A stretch of DNA of 64,000 nt from Christiangramia portivictoriae DSM 23547 (GTDB lineage Bacteria > Bacteroidota > Bacteroidia > Flavobacteriales > Flavobacteriaceae): positions 382,092 to 446,091 of the forward strand of contig NZ_KE383971.1 in the NCBI RefSeq assembly GCF_000423045.1, in the 5' to 3' direction. Of the stretch, positions 52,273 to 61,300 are shown one piece after another. The notes under the pieces were generated by a model that saw only the letters and a list, made by a program, of their open reading frames with translations, was not told where the DNA came from and made no database searches. Numbering within the stretch: the first letter of the stretch is position 1; every line of letters begins with the position of its first letter. The translations under genes were made by a program, and so were the position numbers.

Positions 52273-53187
52273 ATGTTTATAGCGCAGGCGTTCAAATACG
52301 AACATTCTTTCTGGAGATATCTGGTGATTCCGATACTGTTTTTTGGCCTGATGGCTCTCAATTATGTAGCGGTAGAAATGCTGGATCTGGACGTGAATGA
52401 AATGATGCGACAGCAAATCGAAAGTAAAGGTTCCAACCGCGTACTATTTGAAAACCTGTTATCATTTCTCGTCTTTCTAGCTGGATTACTCTTATGGGTA
52501 AAGTATGTCCATAAACAACCAATCAAAACATTAACCACCAGTCGAAACAAAGTGGACTGGAGTAGGTTCTGGTTTGCCTTCGCACTGGTTGCCGTGTTCA
52601 ATATTGGTATTACGGTACTGGACTATTATTCGAATCCGCAGGATTATGTGCTGAATTTTCAATGGGAACCCTTCTTATATCTTGTGTTGATCTCAGTTTT
52701 TCTGATTCCTATCCAAACGAGTTTTGAAGAATATTTTTTCCGGGGCTATTTGATGCAGGGGATAGGAGTACTGGCTAGAAACAGGTGGATTCCCCTGGTA
52801 CTTACGTCTGTTATTTTTGGTGGCTTACATTATTTTAATCCTGAAGTGACCAAACTGGGCAATATTATTATGATCTACTATATTGGAACAGGTTTTATGC
52901 TTGGGATCATGACCCTGATGGATGAAGGTATGGAGCTTGCCCTAGGGTTTCATGCTGCGAACAATCTAATCACAGCTTTGCTGGTCACTGCCGACTGGAC
53001 CGCATTTCAAACCAATTCTATTTTAAAAGATGTTTCAGAACCTTCCGCCGGGTGGGACGTACTCATCCCTGTTCTGGTCATCTATCCCATCTTTCTGTTC
53101 ATATTTGCCAGGAAGTACAAGTGGAATAACTGGTCTGAAAAGCTCTTCGGAAGGGTGGAAAAACCTGAAAATGTAACAATTACTTAG
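52273..53187 (+). CDS. CPBP-family intramembrane metalloprotease
   Basis: 304 residues with about eight transmembrane segments. CPBP motifs: EEYFFRGYLMQ (glutamates and Arg), GGLHYFN (His), and GFHAANNL (His and Asn). CPBP (Rce1-like) proteins are membrane glutamate proteases. It is inserted between menC and menE. The substrate is unknown; a link to menaquinone is not supported beyond gene order. Confidence 0.88.
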   Translation: MFIAQAFKYEHSFWRYLVIPILFFGLMALNYVAVEMLDLDVNEMMRQQIESKGSNRVLFENLLSFLVFLAGLLLWVKYVHKQPIKTLTTSRNKVDWSRFWFAFALVAVFNIGITVLDYYSNPQDYVLNFQWEPFLYLVLISVFLIPIQTSFEEYFFRGYLMQGIGVLARNRWIPLVLTSVIFGGLHYFNPEVTKLGNIIMIYYIGTGFMLGIMTLMDEGMELALGFHAANNLITALLVTADWTAFQTNSILKDVSEPSAGWDVLIPVLVIYPIFLFIFARKYKWNNWSEKLFGRVEKPENVTIT

Positions 53188-53256
53188 GATTTTGAAGAAA
53201 TTAATTGCAAATTCTTAACTTTAAGTAATTGGTGAATGTCCAACTTAGCTTGAAGT

Positions 53257-54351
53257 ATGAATAATAATTACAAGATTCCTGAAACTCACCCTGACTTTAG
53301 GTTGAACAAACGGCACTTCACGAATGCCGAATTGAAACATATCGCTTACAGTTACATCAAGGAAGGAGAACCATTCGAACAACAAATTGGTAATTTTCTT
53401 CTGGACTGGTTAAAAACAACAGATTATATCGAAGTGCATACTTCAGGTTCTACCGGAAAGCCTAAGAAAATCAGGCTTACCAAGGAGCATATGATCAACT
53501 CTGCACTGGCAACCTCAAAATTCTTTAAACTTCCCAATCATACGAAAGCATTATTATGCCTGCCTGTAGACTATATCGCAGGGAAGATGATGTTGGTAAG
53601 GGCCATGTTTTTAGGTTGGGATCTCGATTCGGTTCCACCGTCTTCAAGTCCATTCGATCAATTGTACAAGGTTTATGATTTTTCAGCAATGACGCCGTTC
53701 CAGCTGGACAACTCGATAGGTAGGCTACACCTGGTCAAAAAGCTGATCATTGGTGGAGGAGCAGTTTCACCGAGATTGCGAAAAATGCTGGTAGACCTGG
53801 ATACGAGAATTTACGAAACCTATGGGATGACCGAAACCTGTAGTCATATTGCCGCAAAACGTTTGAATCCAAAAAAGAAAAAAGCATCAAAAGCTTTTAA
53901 ATTACTTCCAAATGTGAGTATCGCCAAAGATGATCGTGATTGCCTGGTGATTAAAGCTCCTAAGGTACTGGACGAGGAAATTGTGACGAATGATGTGGTG
54001 GAAATCATCACCTATAAAAAATTTATCTGGAAAGGCCGGTATGATAATGTAATCAATTCCGGAGGGATCAAGATCTTTCCTGAAGAGATCGAACGGAAGA
54101 TCAATAAAAAGCTGGATCATCGATTTTTTATCACCTCCATGCCAGATGATGCATTGGGTGAGAAAGTAGTAATGTTCGTGGAAGATGATTTTTCCGAAGA
54201 AAGATTAGCGGAACTTAAGGAAATTATTCAAAAAATGAAATCTCTGGGGAAATATGAAAAGCCACGAAAGATTTACCTGGTGGCCAAATTCGAGGAAACT
54301 CCCAACGGGAAGATTCACCGTGAAAACACCGCTAAAAGTAAAGTCTCCTAG
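53257..54351 (+). CDS. menE: o-Succinylbenzoate-CoA ligase
   Basis: 364 residues, the compact form of the acyl-CoA synthetase superfamily seen in Bacteroidota MenE. It activates o-succinylbenzoate with ATP and CoA. Motifs: HTSGSTGKPKKIRL (P-loop-like A3), YETYGMTETCSHIA (A5) and the C-terminal NGKIHRE with the catalytic Lys (A10). It follows menC and the CPBP gene. menD, menB, menF and menH are not in this window. Confidence 0.9.
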   Translation: MNNNYKIPETHPDFRLNKRHFTNAELKHIAYSYIKEGEPFEQQIGNFLLDWLKTTDYIEVHTSGSTGKPKKIRLTKEHMINSALATSKFFKLPNHTKALLCLPVDYIAGKMMLVRAMFLGWDLDSVPPSSSPFDQLYKVYDFSAMTPFQLDNSIGRLHLVKKLIIGGGAVSPRLRKMLVDLDTRIYETYGMTETCSHIAAKRLNPKKKKASKAFKLLPNVSIAKDDRDCLVIKAPKVLDEEIVTNDVVEIITYKKFIWKGRYDNVINSGGIKIFPEEIERKINKKLDHRFFITSMPDDALGEKVVMFVEDDFSEERLAELKEIIQKMKSLGKYEKPRKIYLVAKFEETPNGKIHRENTAKSKVS

Positions 54352-54882
54352 ATGATTAGAACAATTCTTATCATTTTAATCCTGTGCCATTTGAACGAAC
54401 TACAGCTTTACGATTTCAATGAAAATACGTCGATCAACAACTGGGTGATCGTGGAAGATCGTGTTATGGGTGGAAGGTCCAGCGCATCCATCAAATTAAC
54501 CGGAGAAGGTCACGCCAATTTCAGCGGGTTTGTATCGCTTGAGAATAATGGAGGTTTCGCTTCGGCACGGTATCGTTTGAATGTAGAAGGAGTACAGCGT
54601 TACTCGAAAGTGGTGATAAGATTAAAAGGTGATAGGAAAAACTATCAATTCAGGCTCAAAAATCAATTAAGTGATCGCCACTCCTACATAAAGGAGTTTG
54701 CTACCAGTGGAGAATGGCAGAAAATTGAACTGAATCTTTCAGATATGTATCCTGGTTTTCGTGGCAGAACTCTGGATATCCCAAACTGGGATCACGATAG
54801 AATACAGGAAATTAGTTTTCTTATTGGTAATAAAACCAACGAAGAATTCAGTTTATTAATTGATTATATTCGACTCAAATAA
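54352..54882 (+). CDS. CIA30-family protein (NDUFAF1-like)
   Basis: 176 residues. The CIA30 domain spans almost all of it: YDFNENTSINNWVIVEDRVMGG, LENNGGFASARYRL, RLKGDRKNYQFRL and a final beta sandwich. Mitochondrial CIA30 assists complex I assembly; bacterial members have unproven roles. A short hydrophobic N-terminus could be a signal peptide. The ATG follows the menE stop with no gap. Confidence 0.88.
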   Translation: MIRTILIILILCHLNELQLYDFNENTSINNWVIVEDRVMGGRSSASIKLTGEGHANFSGFVSLENNGGFASARYRLNVEGVQRYSKVVIRLKGDRKNYQFRLKNQLSDRHSYIKEFATSGEWQKIELNLSDMYPGFRGRTLDIPNWDHDRIQEISFLIGNKTNEEFSLLIDYIRLK

Positions 54883-54906
54883 ACCCGTCCTCATTATTTT
54901 TTACAT

Positions 54907-56226
54907 ATGCGTAACATACTAGGTTTTTTATTTTGTCTGCTTTCTTTGAGTACTCATGCCCAGATTCTTTCAGAAAAAGATCGTGCTTCGGTACGCGATG
55001 AGATTTTGGCGGAGCGATTTGATAAACTTCTGCCTGATTTGATGGATCGTGCTGAAATTGATATGTGGGTAGTTATTTCAAGAGAATATAACGAAGATCC
55101 CGTGATGAAAACCATGCTGCCTTCAACCTGGCTTAACGCGAGACGAAGAACCATGCTGGTATTTGCGAAAAATGGGGATACCATAGAAAAACTAGCGGTC
55201 GCGCGTTACAATATTGGCGATGCCATCAAGTCTGCATGGGACAAGGAAAAGCAACCCGACCAATGGAAGGCGCTGGCCGACATTATTAGCTCAAGAGATC
55301 CTGAAAAAATTGGGATCAATATTTCTGAAAATTATGGTCTTGCAGACGGACTTGTAAAAACCGATTACGAGGAGTTTCTTAAAAACTTACCTGAAAACTA
55401 TCATTCGAGATTGATCTCTGCGGAAGAGTTGGCCGTAGGATGGATAGAAACCCGAACCCTCAAAGAAATGCTCATATTTAGCTCTCTCGTGGAGCTTACC
55501 CACGATGTCATTGAAGAGGCTTTTAGCACTAAAGTGATCGAACCTGGAGTAACTACCACAGATGATGTGGTCTGGTGGTTACGACAAAAGGTGACCGACC
55601 TGGGACTGGAAACCTGGTTTCATCCAACGGTTGATATTCAGCGAAATAATGAGGCACTGGTGGATCACATTACCGCATTCTCAGATGAAAATGGCAGCGA
55701 TATCATCCTGAAAGGGGATCTCCTTCATTGCGATTTCGGAATTTCTTATTTGGGTTTGAATACAGACTGCCAGCAAATGGCTTATGTACTTAAGGATACC
55801 GAAACTGAAGCTCCGGAATTTTTACAGGAAGCCCTGGCCAAAGGAAACAGGTTGCAGGATATTTTAACTGAAAATTTTAGAACCGGTAGAACCGGAAACG
55901 AAATTCTCGCTGCAAGTCTTAAAAAAGCAAAAGCTGAAGGTTTAAAGCCTTCCATATATACACACCCACTTGGACTTTACGGTCATTCTGCAGGTTCTAC
56001 CATTGGAATGTGGGATCAACAGGGCGGAGTTCCCGGGAGCGGTGATTATCCACTTTATGAGGACACAGCCTACGCCATCGAGTTAAATACTGAAGTAAAT
56101 ATTCCAGAATGGAACAAGGATATAAGGATCATGCTGGAAGAAGCTGGTTTCTGGGGGAAAGAAGGTTTTCGATATGTGAATAAGAGACAGACATCTTTAA
56201 TATTGATTGATCTCTCTACGGAATAA
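54907..56226 (+). CDS. Secreted M24-family metallopeptidase (Xaa-Pro aminopeptidase-like)
   Basis: 439 residues with a signal peptide (about 1-18, ending THAQ). N-terminal creatinase-like domain (~30-190) and C-terminal pita-bread catalytic domain. Metal ligands: Asp in HCDFGISY, Asp in NTDCQQM, His in GLYGHSAG, and Glu in AIELNTEV and a second late position. It cleaves a residue next to proline, or is a related aminopeptidase. It is 24 bases downstream of the CIA30 gene on the same strand. Confidence 0.88.
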   Translation: MRNILGFLFCLLSLSTHAQILSEKDRASVRDEILAERFDKLLPDLMDRAEIDMWVVISREYNEDPVMKTMLPSTWLNARRRTMLVFAKNGDTIEKLAVARYNIGDAIKSAWDKEKQPDQWKALADIISSRDPEKIGINISENYGLADGLVKTDYEEFLKNLPENYHSRLISAEELAVGWIETRTLKEMLIFSSLVELTHDVIEEAFSTKVIEPGVTTTDDVVWWLRQKVTDLGLETWFHPTVDIQRNNEALVDHITAFSDENGSDIILKGDLLHCDFGISYLGLNTDCQQMAYVLKDTETEAPEFLQEALAKGNRLQDILTENFRTGRTGNEILAASLKKAKAEGLKPSIYTHPLGLYGHSAGSTIGMWDQQGGVPGSGDYPLYEDTAYAIELNTEVNIPEWNKDIRIMLEEAGFWGKEGFRYVNKRQTSLILIDLSTE

Positions 56227-56227
56227 A

Positions 56228-56255
56228 AAAAAAGCAGCTTTTCAGCTGCTTTTTT
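56228..56255. terminator. Terminator between the M24 and M1 peptidase genes
   Basis: AAAAAAGCAGCT, loop TTTC, AGCTGCTTTTTT: a perfect stem between convergent genes. Confidence 0.9.
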
Positions 56256-57903
56256 ATGACTTGATTTTTTCCAATGCAATATAAAATTCCAGGTCATTTA
56301 ACAGGATTTCATCCAGTTCTTCACCAGTTTCAAAACGTTGCCATTCTGAAGTGGCATCGAGTCTTAACTCTTCCTCATCTATTAATAGATCTACTGGCAT
56401 ATTGAAATTGGCAACATCTGCTTTCCATCGATACTGGAAGTGATCATCGCCCTGTTTTAATTGTAAAACAGGCAATGCCGAATGTCTCAGATATTGATCG
56501 AAAACCGGTTTTAAATCTACTTTGGTAGCTTTATCGAAAAAGGCCTCTGTATCTTCTGTATTGATAGTTTTATGCCTGTAAGTGCTGGTATAGTCACGCA
56601 GGGTGTTCCACCAAAGTTCATCGTCATTATAAATACTCCTGATCATATTCAGAAGATTCGCACCTTTAAAATACATATCTCCGGAACCTTCAGCATTCAC
56701 TCCGTAATCTCCTATGATAGTGCTATTATTGCTAATACCTCTTCTGGTCCCTTTTAAATATTCCTGAGCTTTTTCTTTGCCCCAGCGGCATTCTACATAA
56801 ATAGCTTCAGTATAGCTGGTAAAACCTTCTTGGATCCACATATCTGCAATATCTTTTGCGGTGATGCTATTTCCATACCACTCGTGACCAGATTCGTGAA
56901 TGATGATATAATCCCAAAGAAGTCCGATTCCGGTTCCGGAAAGATCATTTCCAAGGTAACCTTTCATATACTCATTCCCATAAGCCACAGCCGACTGATG
57001 TTCCATTCCTAAATAAGGAGTTTCTACCAGCTTAAATCCATCCTCTTCAAAAGGATATGGGCCCATTTTTTCATAGAAACAAGCCATCATATCCTGAACC
57101 TCTTCGAATTGTTTTTTTGCTTTCTCGAGGTTGTAAGGCAGGACATAATAATCAAGATCAAGATCTTTAAATTTATCTGAGAAATGAGTGTAATTCCCGA
57201 TATTGATCATGATGTTGTAATTATTAATGGGACTTTTTACGGCCCACTTCCATTTCGTGTATCCATCTTTTAACTCTTCTTTCCCTAAAAATCTTCCGTT
57301 GGAGACATTCATGAGTCCGTTTGGTACCGCGATATCGATTTGGGCAGCATCTGGTTCATCGCTTTGATGATCTTTATTGGGATACCAGAGACTAGCGCCG
57401 GTTCCCTGTACTGCCACTCCCACCCATGGGTTTCCGTCTTCATCGGTATCCCAGACAAAACCTCCATCCCAGGGTGCGTTCTTGGCAACAATAGGATTTC
57501 CGTGGTAATAGAATTTAATAGAGTCTGATAGTCCCTCTTCCAGTGCTTCTTTAAAATTTATGAAAACGGCGTTGTGCTTACGGGTATATTCCAGTTTTGT
57601 ATGTTGATGCTTAATAGAATCTATCTGCATATTTTCAAACAGGTCCAGTTGCATCACAGGTAAGGTCCCAAGGACTTTGAAATGAATGGTATTGCTTCCC
57701 GCGATTGATCGTGCGTCTGGATTCACTTTAAGATCCAGGTGATATTTGGTAACATCGTAATTGGATCTTTCCGGTCGTAAGGAACCCCTTAAAGTATCAG
57801 CTTCAGTATAAGTAGTATGATTTGAGCCAACAACCTGCGCCTCCAGGTTCATTGATAATAGAAAGGTGACCAGCAAGCCAACAAATAATAATTTATTCTG
57901 CAT
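56254..57903 (-). CDS. Secreted M1-family metallopeptidase (second copy type)
   Basis: 549 residues from the ATG at 57903 (a frame runs seven codons longer). Signal peptide ends near LEAQV. Zinc site: HESGHEWYGNSITAKDIADMWIQE, the HExxH-x18-E arrangement. Typical M1 aromatic segment LGMEHQSAVAYGNEYM in place of GAMEN. It lacks the long C-terminal helical domain of the other M1 peptidase at 32465. Its start overlaps the end of the upstream secreted protein gene by 11 bases. Confidence 0.9.
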   Translation of the reverse strand: MQNKLLFVGLLVTFLLSMNLEAQVVGSNHTTYTEADTLRGSLRPERSNYDVTKYHLDLKVNPDARSIAGSNTIHFKVLGTLPVMQLDLFENMQIDSIKHQHTKLEYTRKHNAVFINFKEALEEGLSDSIKFYYHGNPIVAKNAPWDGGFVWDTDEDGNPWVGVAVQGTGASLWYPNKDHQSDEPDAAQIDIAVPNGLMNVSNGRFLGKEELKDGYTKWKWAVKSPINNYNIMINIGNYTHFSDKFKDLDLDYYVLPYNLEKAKKQFEEVQDMMACFYEKMGPYPFEEDGFKLVETPYLGMEHQSAVAYGNEYMKGYLGNDLSGTGIGLLWDYIIIHESGHEWYGNSITAKDIADMWIQEGFTSYTEAIYVECRWGKEKAQEYLKGTRRGISNNSTIIGDYGVNAEGSGDMYFKGANLLNMIRSIYNDDELWWNTLRDYTSTYRHKTINTEDTEAFFDKATKVDLKPVFDQYLRHSALPVLQLKQGDDHFQYRWKADVANFNMPVDLLIDEEELRLDATSEWQRFETGEELDEILLNDLEFYIALEKIKS

Positions 57904-58765
57904 GTATAACAAATAATTGAGCATTAGGATCCTCTTCCAGTTTCTCCTGCATGCTGTTGGTTAATTCGGTAAAACTTTTTAGCGACTGTCCTTTACAGAC
58001 TCCATAAGAATAATGGTATTTCAATAATTCCAGATCCTCGTCACTCAGTCTTCTATAAGAATTACAGGCAGATAATATGCTGGAGCAATCAAGTTCCTTA
58101 CTTGAAGAGAAGTAGCCAAGTGATTTGAAGAAATGATATTTCAGCAGGTTTTCTTTTAGAAGATTATTGGTAACCACCGCAGTATTCACTTTTAATGAAG
58201 CTTTATAGATCTGGCTTTTGCCATTCCAGCTAACGTAATAACCACTCTTATTACCAATCCTGGGTTCGTGTTCAATCTTGTGATCTTCGTTAACATAATA
58301 GACAACATAATTGCTTTTCTCCCGAATAAAATTCCGACTAATTTTGAGGGAGTCAACCTCGCTGGATAGTTTTTCTGCAAAATTCATAAGAAATTTTGCA
58401 TCGTCTTCAGGCACACTTTTATCAAAGTAAATACGAATTTCATCTTTCCAGTAACGCATGAATCTCGATGAATCTACCTTGTTTTCTATATTGTAAGCTA
58501 CCGCTTTGTATCTGTCCAAGAAAACCGAATCTTTAGGTTCGTAGCGAACCCGCTTCTTACCGCGAAAAGGATCATAATCCATTGGCACCTGGACCATGGA
58601 GTCGCCGTTTATGTAACGAACATCCACAGTATCAGGAATAGATTTGAACTGCGAGAGATATACTGTTTTAGGAATATATTTCCTGGAACGTCTCAGGCCT
58701 ATCGTATCCTGTGCATATCCCTGGCTGGACATTATCATTACCAGAAGTAGTATTATTTTCTTCAT
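57893..58765 (-). CDS. Secreted protein of unknown function, possibly a degenerate DUF2927-like zincin
   Basis: 290 residues with a signal peptide (about 1-18, ending GYAQ). The middle (IRIYFDKSVPEDDAKFLMNF, SNYVVYYVNEDHKI) and the end (LLKYHFFKSLGYFSSSKELD, LSDEDLELLKYHYS) follow the outline of DUF2927/metzincin-type domains, in which HELTHALGL would be the zinc site. Here only His211 of that site is left, so zinc binding is unlikely. This reading is weak. The gene overlaps the M1 peptidase start by 11 bases and follows the carboxyltransferase by five. Confidence 0.55.
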   Translation of the reverse strand: MKKIILLLVMIMSSQGYAQDTIGLRRSRKYIPKTVYLSQFKSIPDTVDVRYINGDSMVQVPMDYDPFRGKKRVRYEPKDSVFLDRYKAVAYNIENKVDSSRFMRYWKDEIRIYFDKSVPEDDAKFLMNFAEKLSSEVDSLKISRNFIREKSNYVVYYVNEDHKIEHEPRIGNKSGYYVSWNGKSQIYKASLKVNTAVVTNNLLKENLLKYHFFKSLGYFSSSKELDCSSILSACNSYRRLSDEDLELLKYHYSYGVCKGQSLKSFTELTNSMQEKLEEDPNAQLFVIHAE

Positions 58766-58770
58766 AGAAA

Positions 58771-60399
58771 TCAGGTTTGGATGACTCCCATATTGAAATC
58801 TTTTTCAATCGGGGCGTGGTCTGCGGCTTCAATTCCCATCGAGATCCATTTTCTGGTATCTTTCGGTTCTATCACTGCATCTGTCCAAAGTCTGGCTGCA
58901 GCGTAATAGGCTGAAGTCTGCTCGTCATATTTCGCTTTAAGTTTTTCAAAAACTTCTTTTTCTTTCGCTTCATCTACTTTTTCTCCTTTCTTGGCCATGG
59001 AAGCGGTTTCGATTTGTGCCAGTACTTTTGCAGCCTGAGTTCCTCCCATTACCGCAAGTTCTGCACTTGGCCAGGCAGCGATCAGCCTTGGGTCGTAAGC
59101 TTTACCGCACATCGCGTAATTTCCTGCTCCGTAGGAATTTCCAAGAATGATGGTGAATTTTGGTACTACAGAGTTACTTACAGCATTAACCATTTTTGCT
59201 CCATCTTTTATGATCCCGCCATGTTCACTCTTACTTCCTACCATAAAACCGGTCACATCCTGTAGAAAGACCAGAGGAATTTTCTTTTGATTACAGTTGG
59301 CAATAAAACGTGTCGCCTTATCTGCAGAATCTGAGTAGATGACTCCTCCAAACTGCATTTCTCCTTTTTTTGTTTTTACGATCTTACGCTGATTGGCTAC
59401 GATTCCTACCGCCCAGCCATCTATTCGCGCATAACAGGTAAGAATGGTTTGTCCATAACCTTCTTTATATTCTTCAAATTCAGAATTGTCAACCAGTCTT
59501 TCAATGATCTTACGCATATCGTATTGATCACTTCTTTTCTTCGGAAGAATTCCGTAGATCTCATCTGGATCTTCTTTAGGCTTTACAGGTTTTTTGTGAC
59601 TGAAGCCGGCTCTGTCAAAATCCCCGATCTTATCCATGATATTCTGGATCTTGGTAAGGGCATCCTTATCATCCTTGGCTTGGTAATCTGTTACTCCGCT
59701 AATTTCAGAATGAGTTGTAGCGCCGCCAAGCGTCTCGTTATCGATACTTTCTCCTATGGCGGCTTTTACAAGATAACTTCCGGCAAGAAAGATACTTCCT
59801 GTTTTTTCTACGATAATTGCCTCATCACTCATGATTGGAAGATAAGCTCCACCAGCTACACAGCTACCCATTACGGCAGCGATCTGGGTAATTCCCATGC
59901 TGCTCATAACCGCGTTGTTCCTAAAGATCCTTCCGAAGTGCTCTTTATCCGGAAATATTTCATCCTGCATAGGCAGAAAAACTCCTGCACTGTCTACCAG
60001 ATAAATAATAGGTAGTCGGTTTTCGATAGCGATCTCCTGAGCCCTGAGATTCTTTTTTCCTGTAATGGGGAACCATGCACCGGCTTTTACCGTGGCATCA
60101 TTTGCCACCACAATACATTGCTTTCCTGAAACATGCCCGATCTTCACCACAACACCGCCACCAGGACAGCCACCGTGTTCTTCGTACATTCCTTCTCCGG
60201 CAAATGCTCCAATTTCTATCGCTTTCTCAGCATCATCAAGCAAGAAATTGATACGCTCTCTCGCGGTCATTTTCCCTTTTTCATGATGTTTTTCTATTCT
60301 TTTTTCTCCACCACCTAATTTTACCTTGGCAAGTTTCTGTCTTAAAGTGGAAACCAGTAACTTGTTATGATCTTCATTCTTATTGAAGTTGATATCCAT
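58771..60399 (-). CDS. Acyl-CoA carboxylase, carboxyltransferase (beta) subunit
   Basis: 542 residues. Carboxyltransferase of the methylcrotonyl/propionyl-CoA carboxylase type. Two crotonase-like halves: N half with GGCPGGGVVVKIGHVSGK, SAGVFLPMQDEIFPDKEHFGRIF and GSCVAGGAYLPIMSDEAI; C half with FLQDVTGFMVGSKSEHGGIIKDGAKMV and GNSYGAGNYAMCGKAYDPRL. The sequence QDEIFPD resembles methylcrotonyl-CoA carboxylase beta, acting in leucine breakdown. No biotin-carboxylase/BCCP subunit is adjacent. A perfect 8-base inverted repeat lies 40 bases upstream of the ATG. Confidence 0.92.
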   Translation of the reverse strand: MDINFNKNEDHNKLLVSTLRQKLAKVKLGGGEKRIEKHHEKGKMTARERINFLLDDAEKAIEIGAFAGEGMYEEHGGCPGGGVVVKIGHVSGKQCIVVANDATVKAGAWFPITGKKNLRAQEIAIENRLPIIYLVDSAGVFLPMQDEIFPDKEHFGRIFRNNAVMSSMGITQIAAVMGSCVAGGAYLPIMSDEAIIVEKTGSIFLAGSYLVKAAIGESIDNETLGGATTHSEISGVTDYQAKDDKDALTKIQNIMDKIGDFDRAGFSHKKPVKPKEDPDEIYGILPKKRSDQYDMRKIIERLVDNSEFEEYKEGYGQTILTCYARIDGWAVGIVANQRKIVKTKKGEMQFGGVIYSDSADKATRFIANCNQKKIPLVFLQDVTGFMVGSKSEHGGIIKDGAKMVNAVSNSVVPKFTIILGNSYGAGNYAMCGKAYDPRLIAAWPSAELAVMGGTQAAKVLAQIETASMAKKGEKVDEAKEKEVFEKLKAKYDEQTSAYYAAARLWTDAVIEPKDTRKWISMGIEAADHAPIEKDFNMGVIQT

Positions 60400-60438
60400 T
60401 ATTTTGAATTTATTACAAGAATTTGATTATTTTAATGT

Positions 60439-60457
60439 GATTAATTCGAAATTAATC
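60439..60457. promoter_or_regulatory. Perfect inverted repeat upstream of the carboxyltransferase gene (candidate operator)
   Basis: GATTAATT, CGA, AATTAATC: 8-base perfect arms with a 3-base centre. It is 40 bases before the minus-strand carboxyltransferase ATG and 124 bases before the plus-strand 59-residue protein. A dimeric repressor could sit here. The rest of 60400-60580 has no visible gene. Confidence 0.45.
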
Positions 60458-60580
60458 TATTTTCTGAATAATTTTTAAGAATTCTCATTCAGAAACGGCT
60501 TATGGCTAAAATACAAAAAGACAGCAATTCTTTAGATCAATTGCGTTATTTATAGTTAAACTCACATTAAAATCGCATCT

Positions 60581-60760
60581 ATGGCAATGAATAAAAACAC
60601 CATTTTCGCCTGGGCCTCTTTTCTTACATTTTTGGTAGGTACAGCTTTGGTATTATTAGGAGTATTGAAATATAAAGAATACGCCATTGGCTTTTCGGTT
60701 ACCGGCATAGGATTTTTCTTCATTTCATGGGTATTCAATGCTTTAAAAGGTAGAATCTAG
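60581..60760 (+). CDS. Small two-segment membrane protein
   Basis: 59 residues from the ATG at 60581, with alternative start Met3. Two transmembrane segments (about 9-28 and 33-52) joined by a short KYKEYA loop. The sequence ends VFNALKGRI. It resembles small conserved membrane proteins of flavobacteria (a family I recall as named after a Gramella forsetii protein, not certain). It is one base upstream of the DinB gene and so is cotranscribed. Confidence 0.78.
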   Translation: MAMNKNTIFAWASFLTFLVGTALVLLGVLKYKEYAIGFSVTGIGFFFISWVFNALKGRI

Positions 60761-60761
60761 T

Positions 60762-61238
60762 ATGAATACAAGTGCTATTAAGAACCAGATCGCCGCGCAT
60801 CTGGATGGAGGCGAGGCGTTTCTTCCCGTTCAGAATTTGATAGATACGATCCCTTTTAACAAAACAGGTATACGACCGCATAATTTGCCTTACTCTTTAT
60901 ACGAACTATTTTATCATATCGTATTCGCACAAAAGGATATTCTGGATTATTGTGTCGAGAAGAATTATTCCGCTGCCAACTGGCCAGATGACTACTGGCC
61001 TGAAATGCACAAACCACAAAACGAACAGGAATGGGATGACCTGAAGACTCAGTTCCTTCAGGACCGGGAGTGTTTAAGAAACTTTATTACTTCCGAAGAA
61101 AATGCGCTTGATGACCTGGTCCTGAATTCTAGTGAACATAAGATCATACGTCAGGTTTTGCTGGTTATCGAACATAATGCCTATCATACCGGTCAATTAG
61201 TTTTAGTATCCAGATTATTGGAAATTTATGATAATTGA
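60762..61238 (+). CDS. DinB-like four-helix-bundle protein
   Basis: 158 residues. The fold is a DinB/YfiT-like bundle with metal-binding histidines in YELFYHIVFAQ (His at ~50) and EHNAYHTGQL (two His). Such proteins include bacillithiol/mycothiol transferases, but the substrate here is unknown. The ATG is one base after the upstream stop. It is 62 bases upstream of ettA. Confidence 0.85.
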   Translation: MNTSAIKNQIAAHLDGGEAFLPVQNLIDTIPFNKTGIRPHNLPYSLYELFYHIVFAQKDILDYCVEKNYSAANWPDDYWPEMHKPQNEQEWDDLKTQFLQDRECLRNFITSEENALDDLVLNSSEHKIIRQVLLVIEHNAYHTGQLVLVSRLLEIYDN

Positions 61239-61300
61239 TTTCTCTGAAAATTTCAGGATATTTGCACTCGCAATCATTTGAAAATTAATTACACAAAAAT

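Noticed and set aside
52362-52601. Minus-strand frame inside the CPBP gene and many similar antisense frames
   Set aside because: Low-complexity antisense of strongly supported genes.
55110-55145. Resemblance to the CTGAGCGAAGTC-type intergenic repeat on the minus strand (LALSQVEG when translated)
   Set aside because: The DNA differs at several positions and lies inside the M24 peptidase gene; chance similarity.
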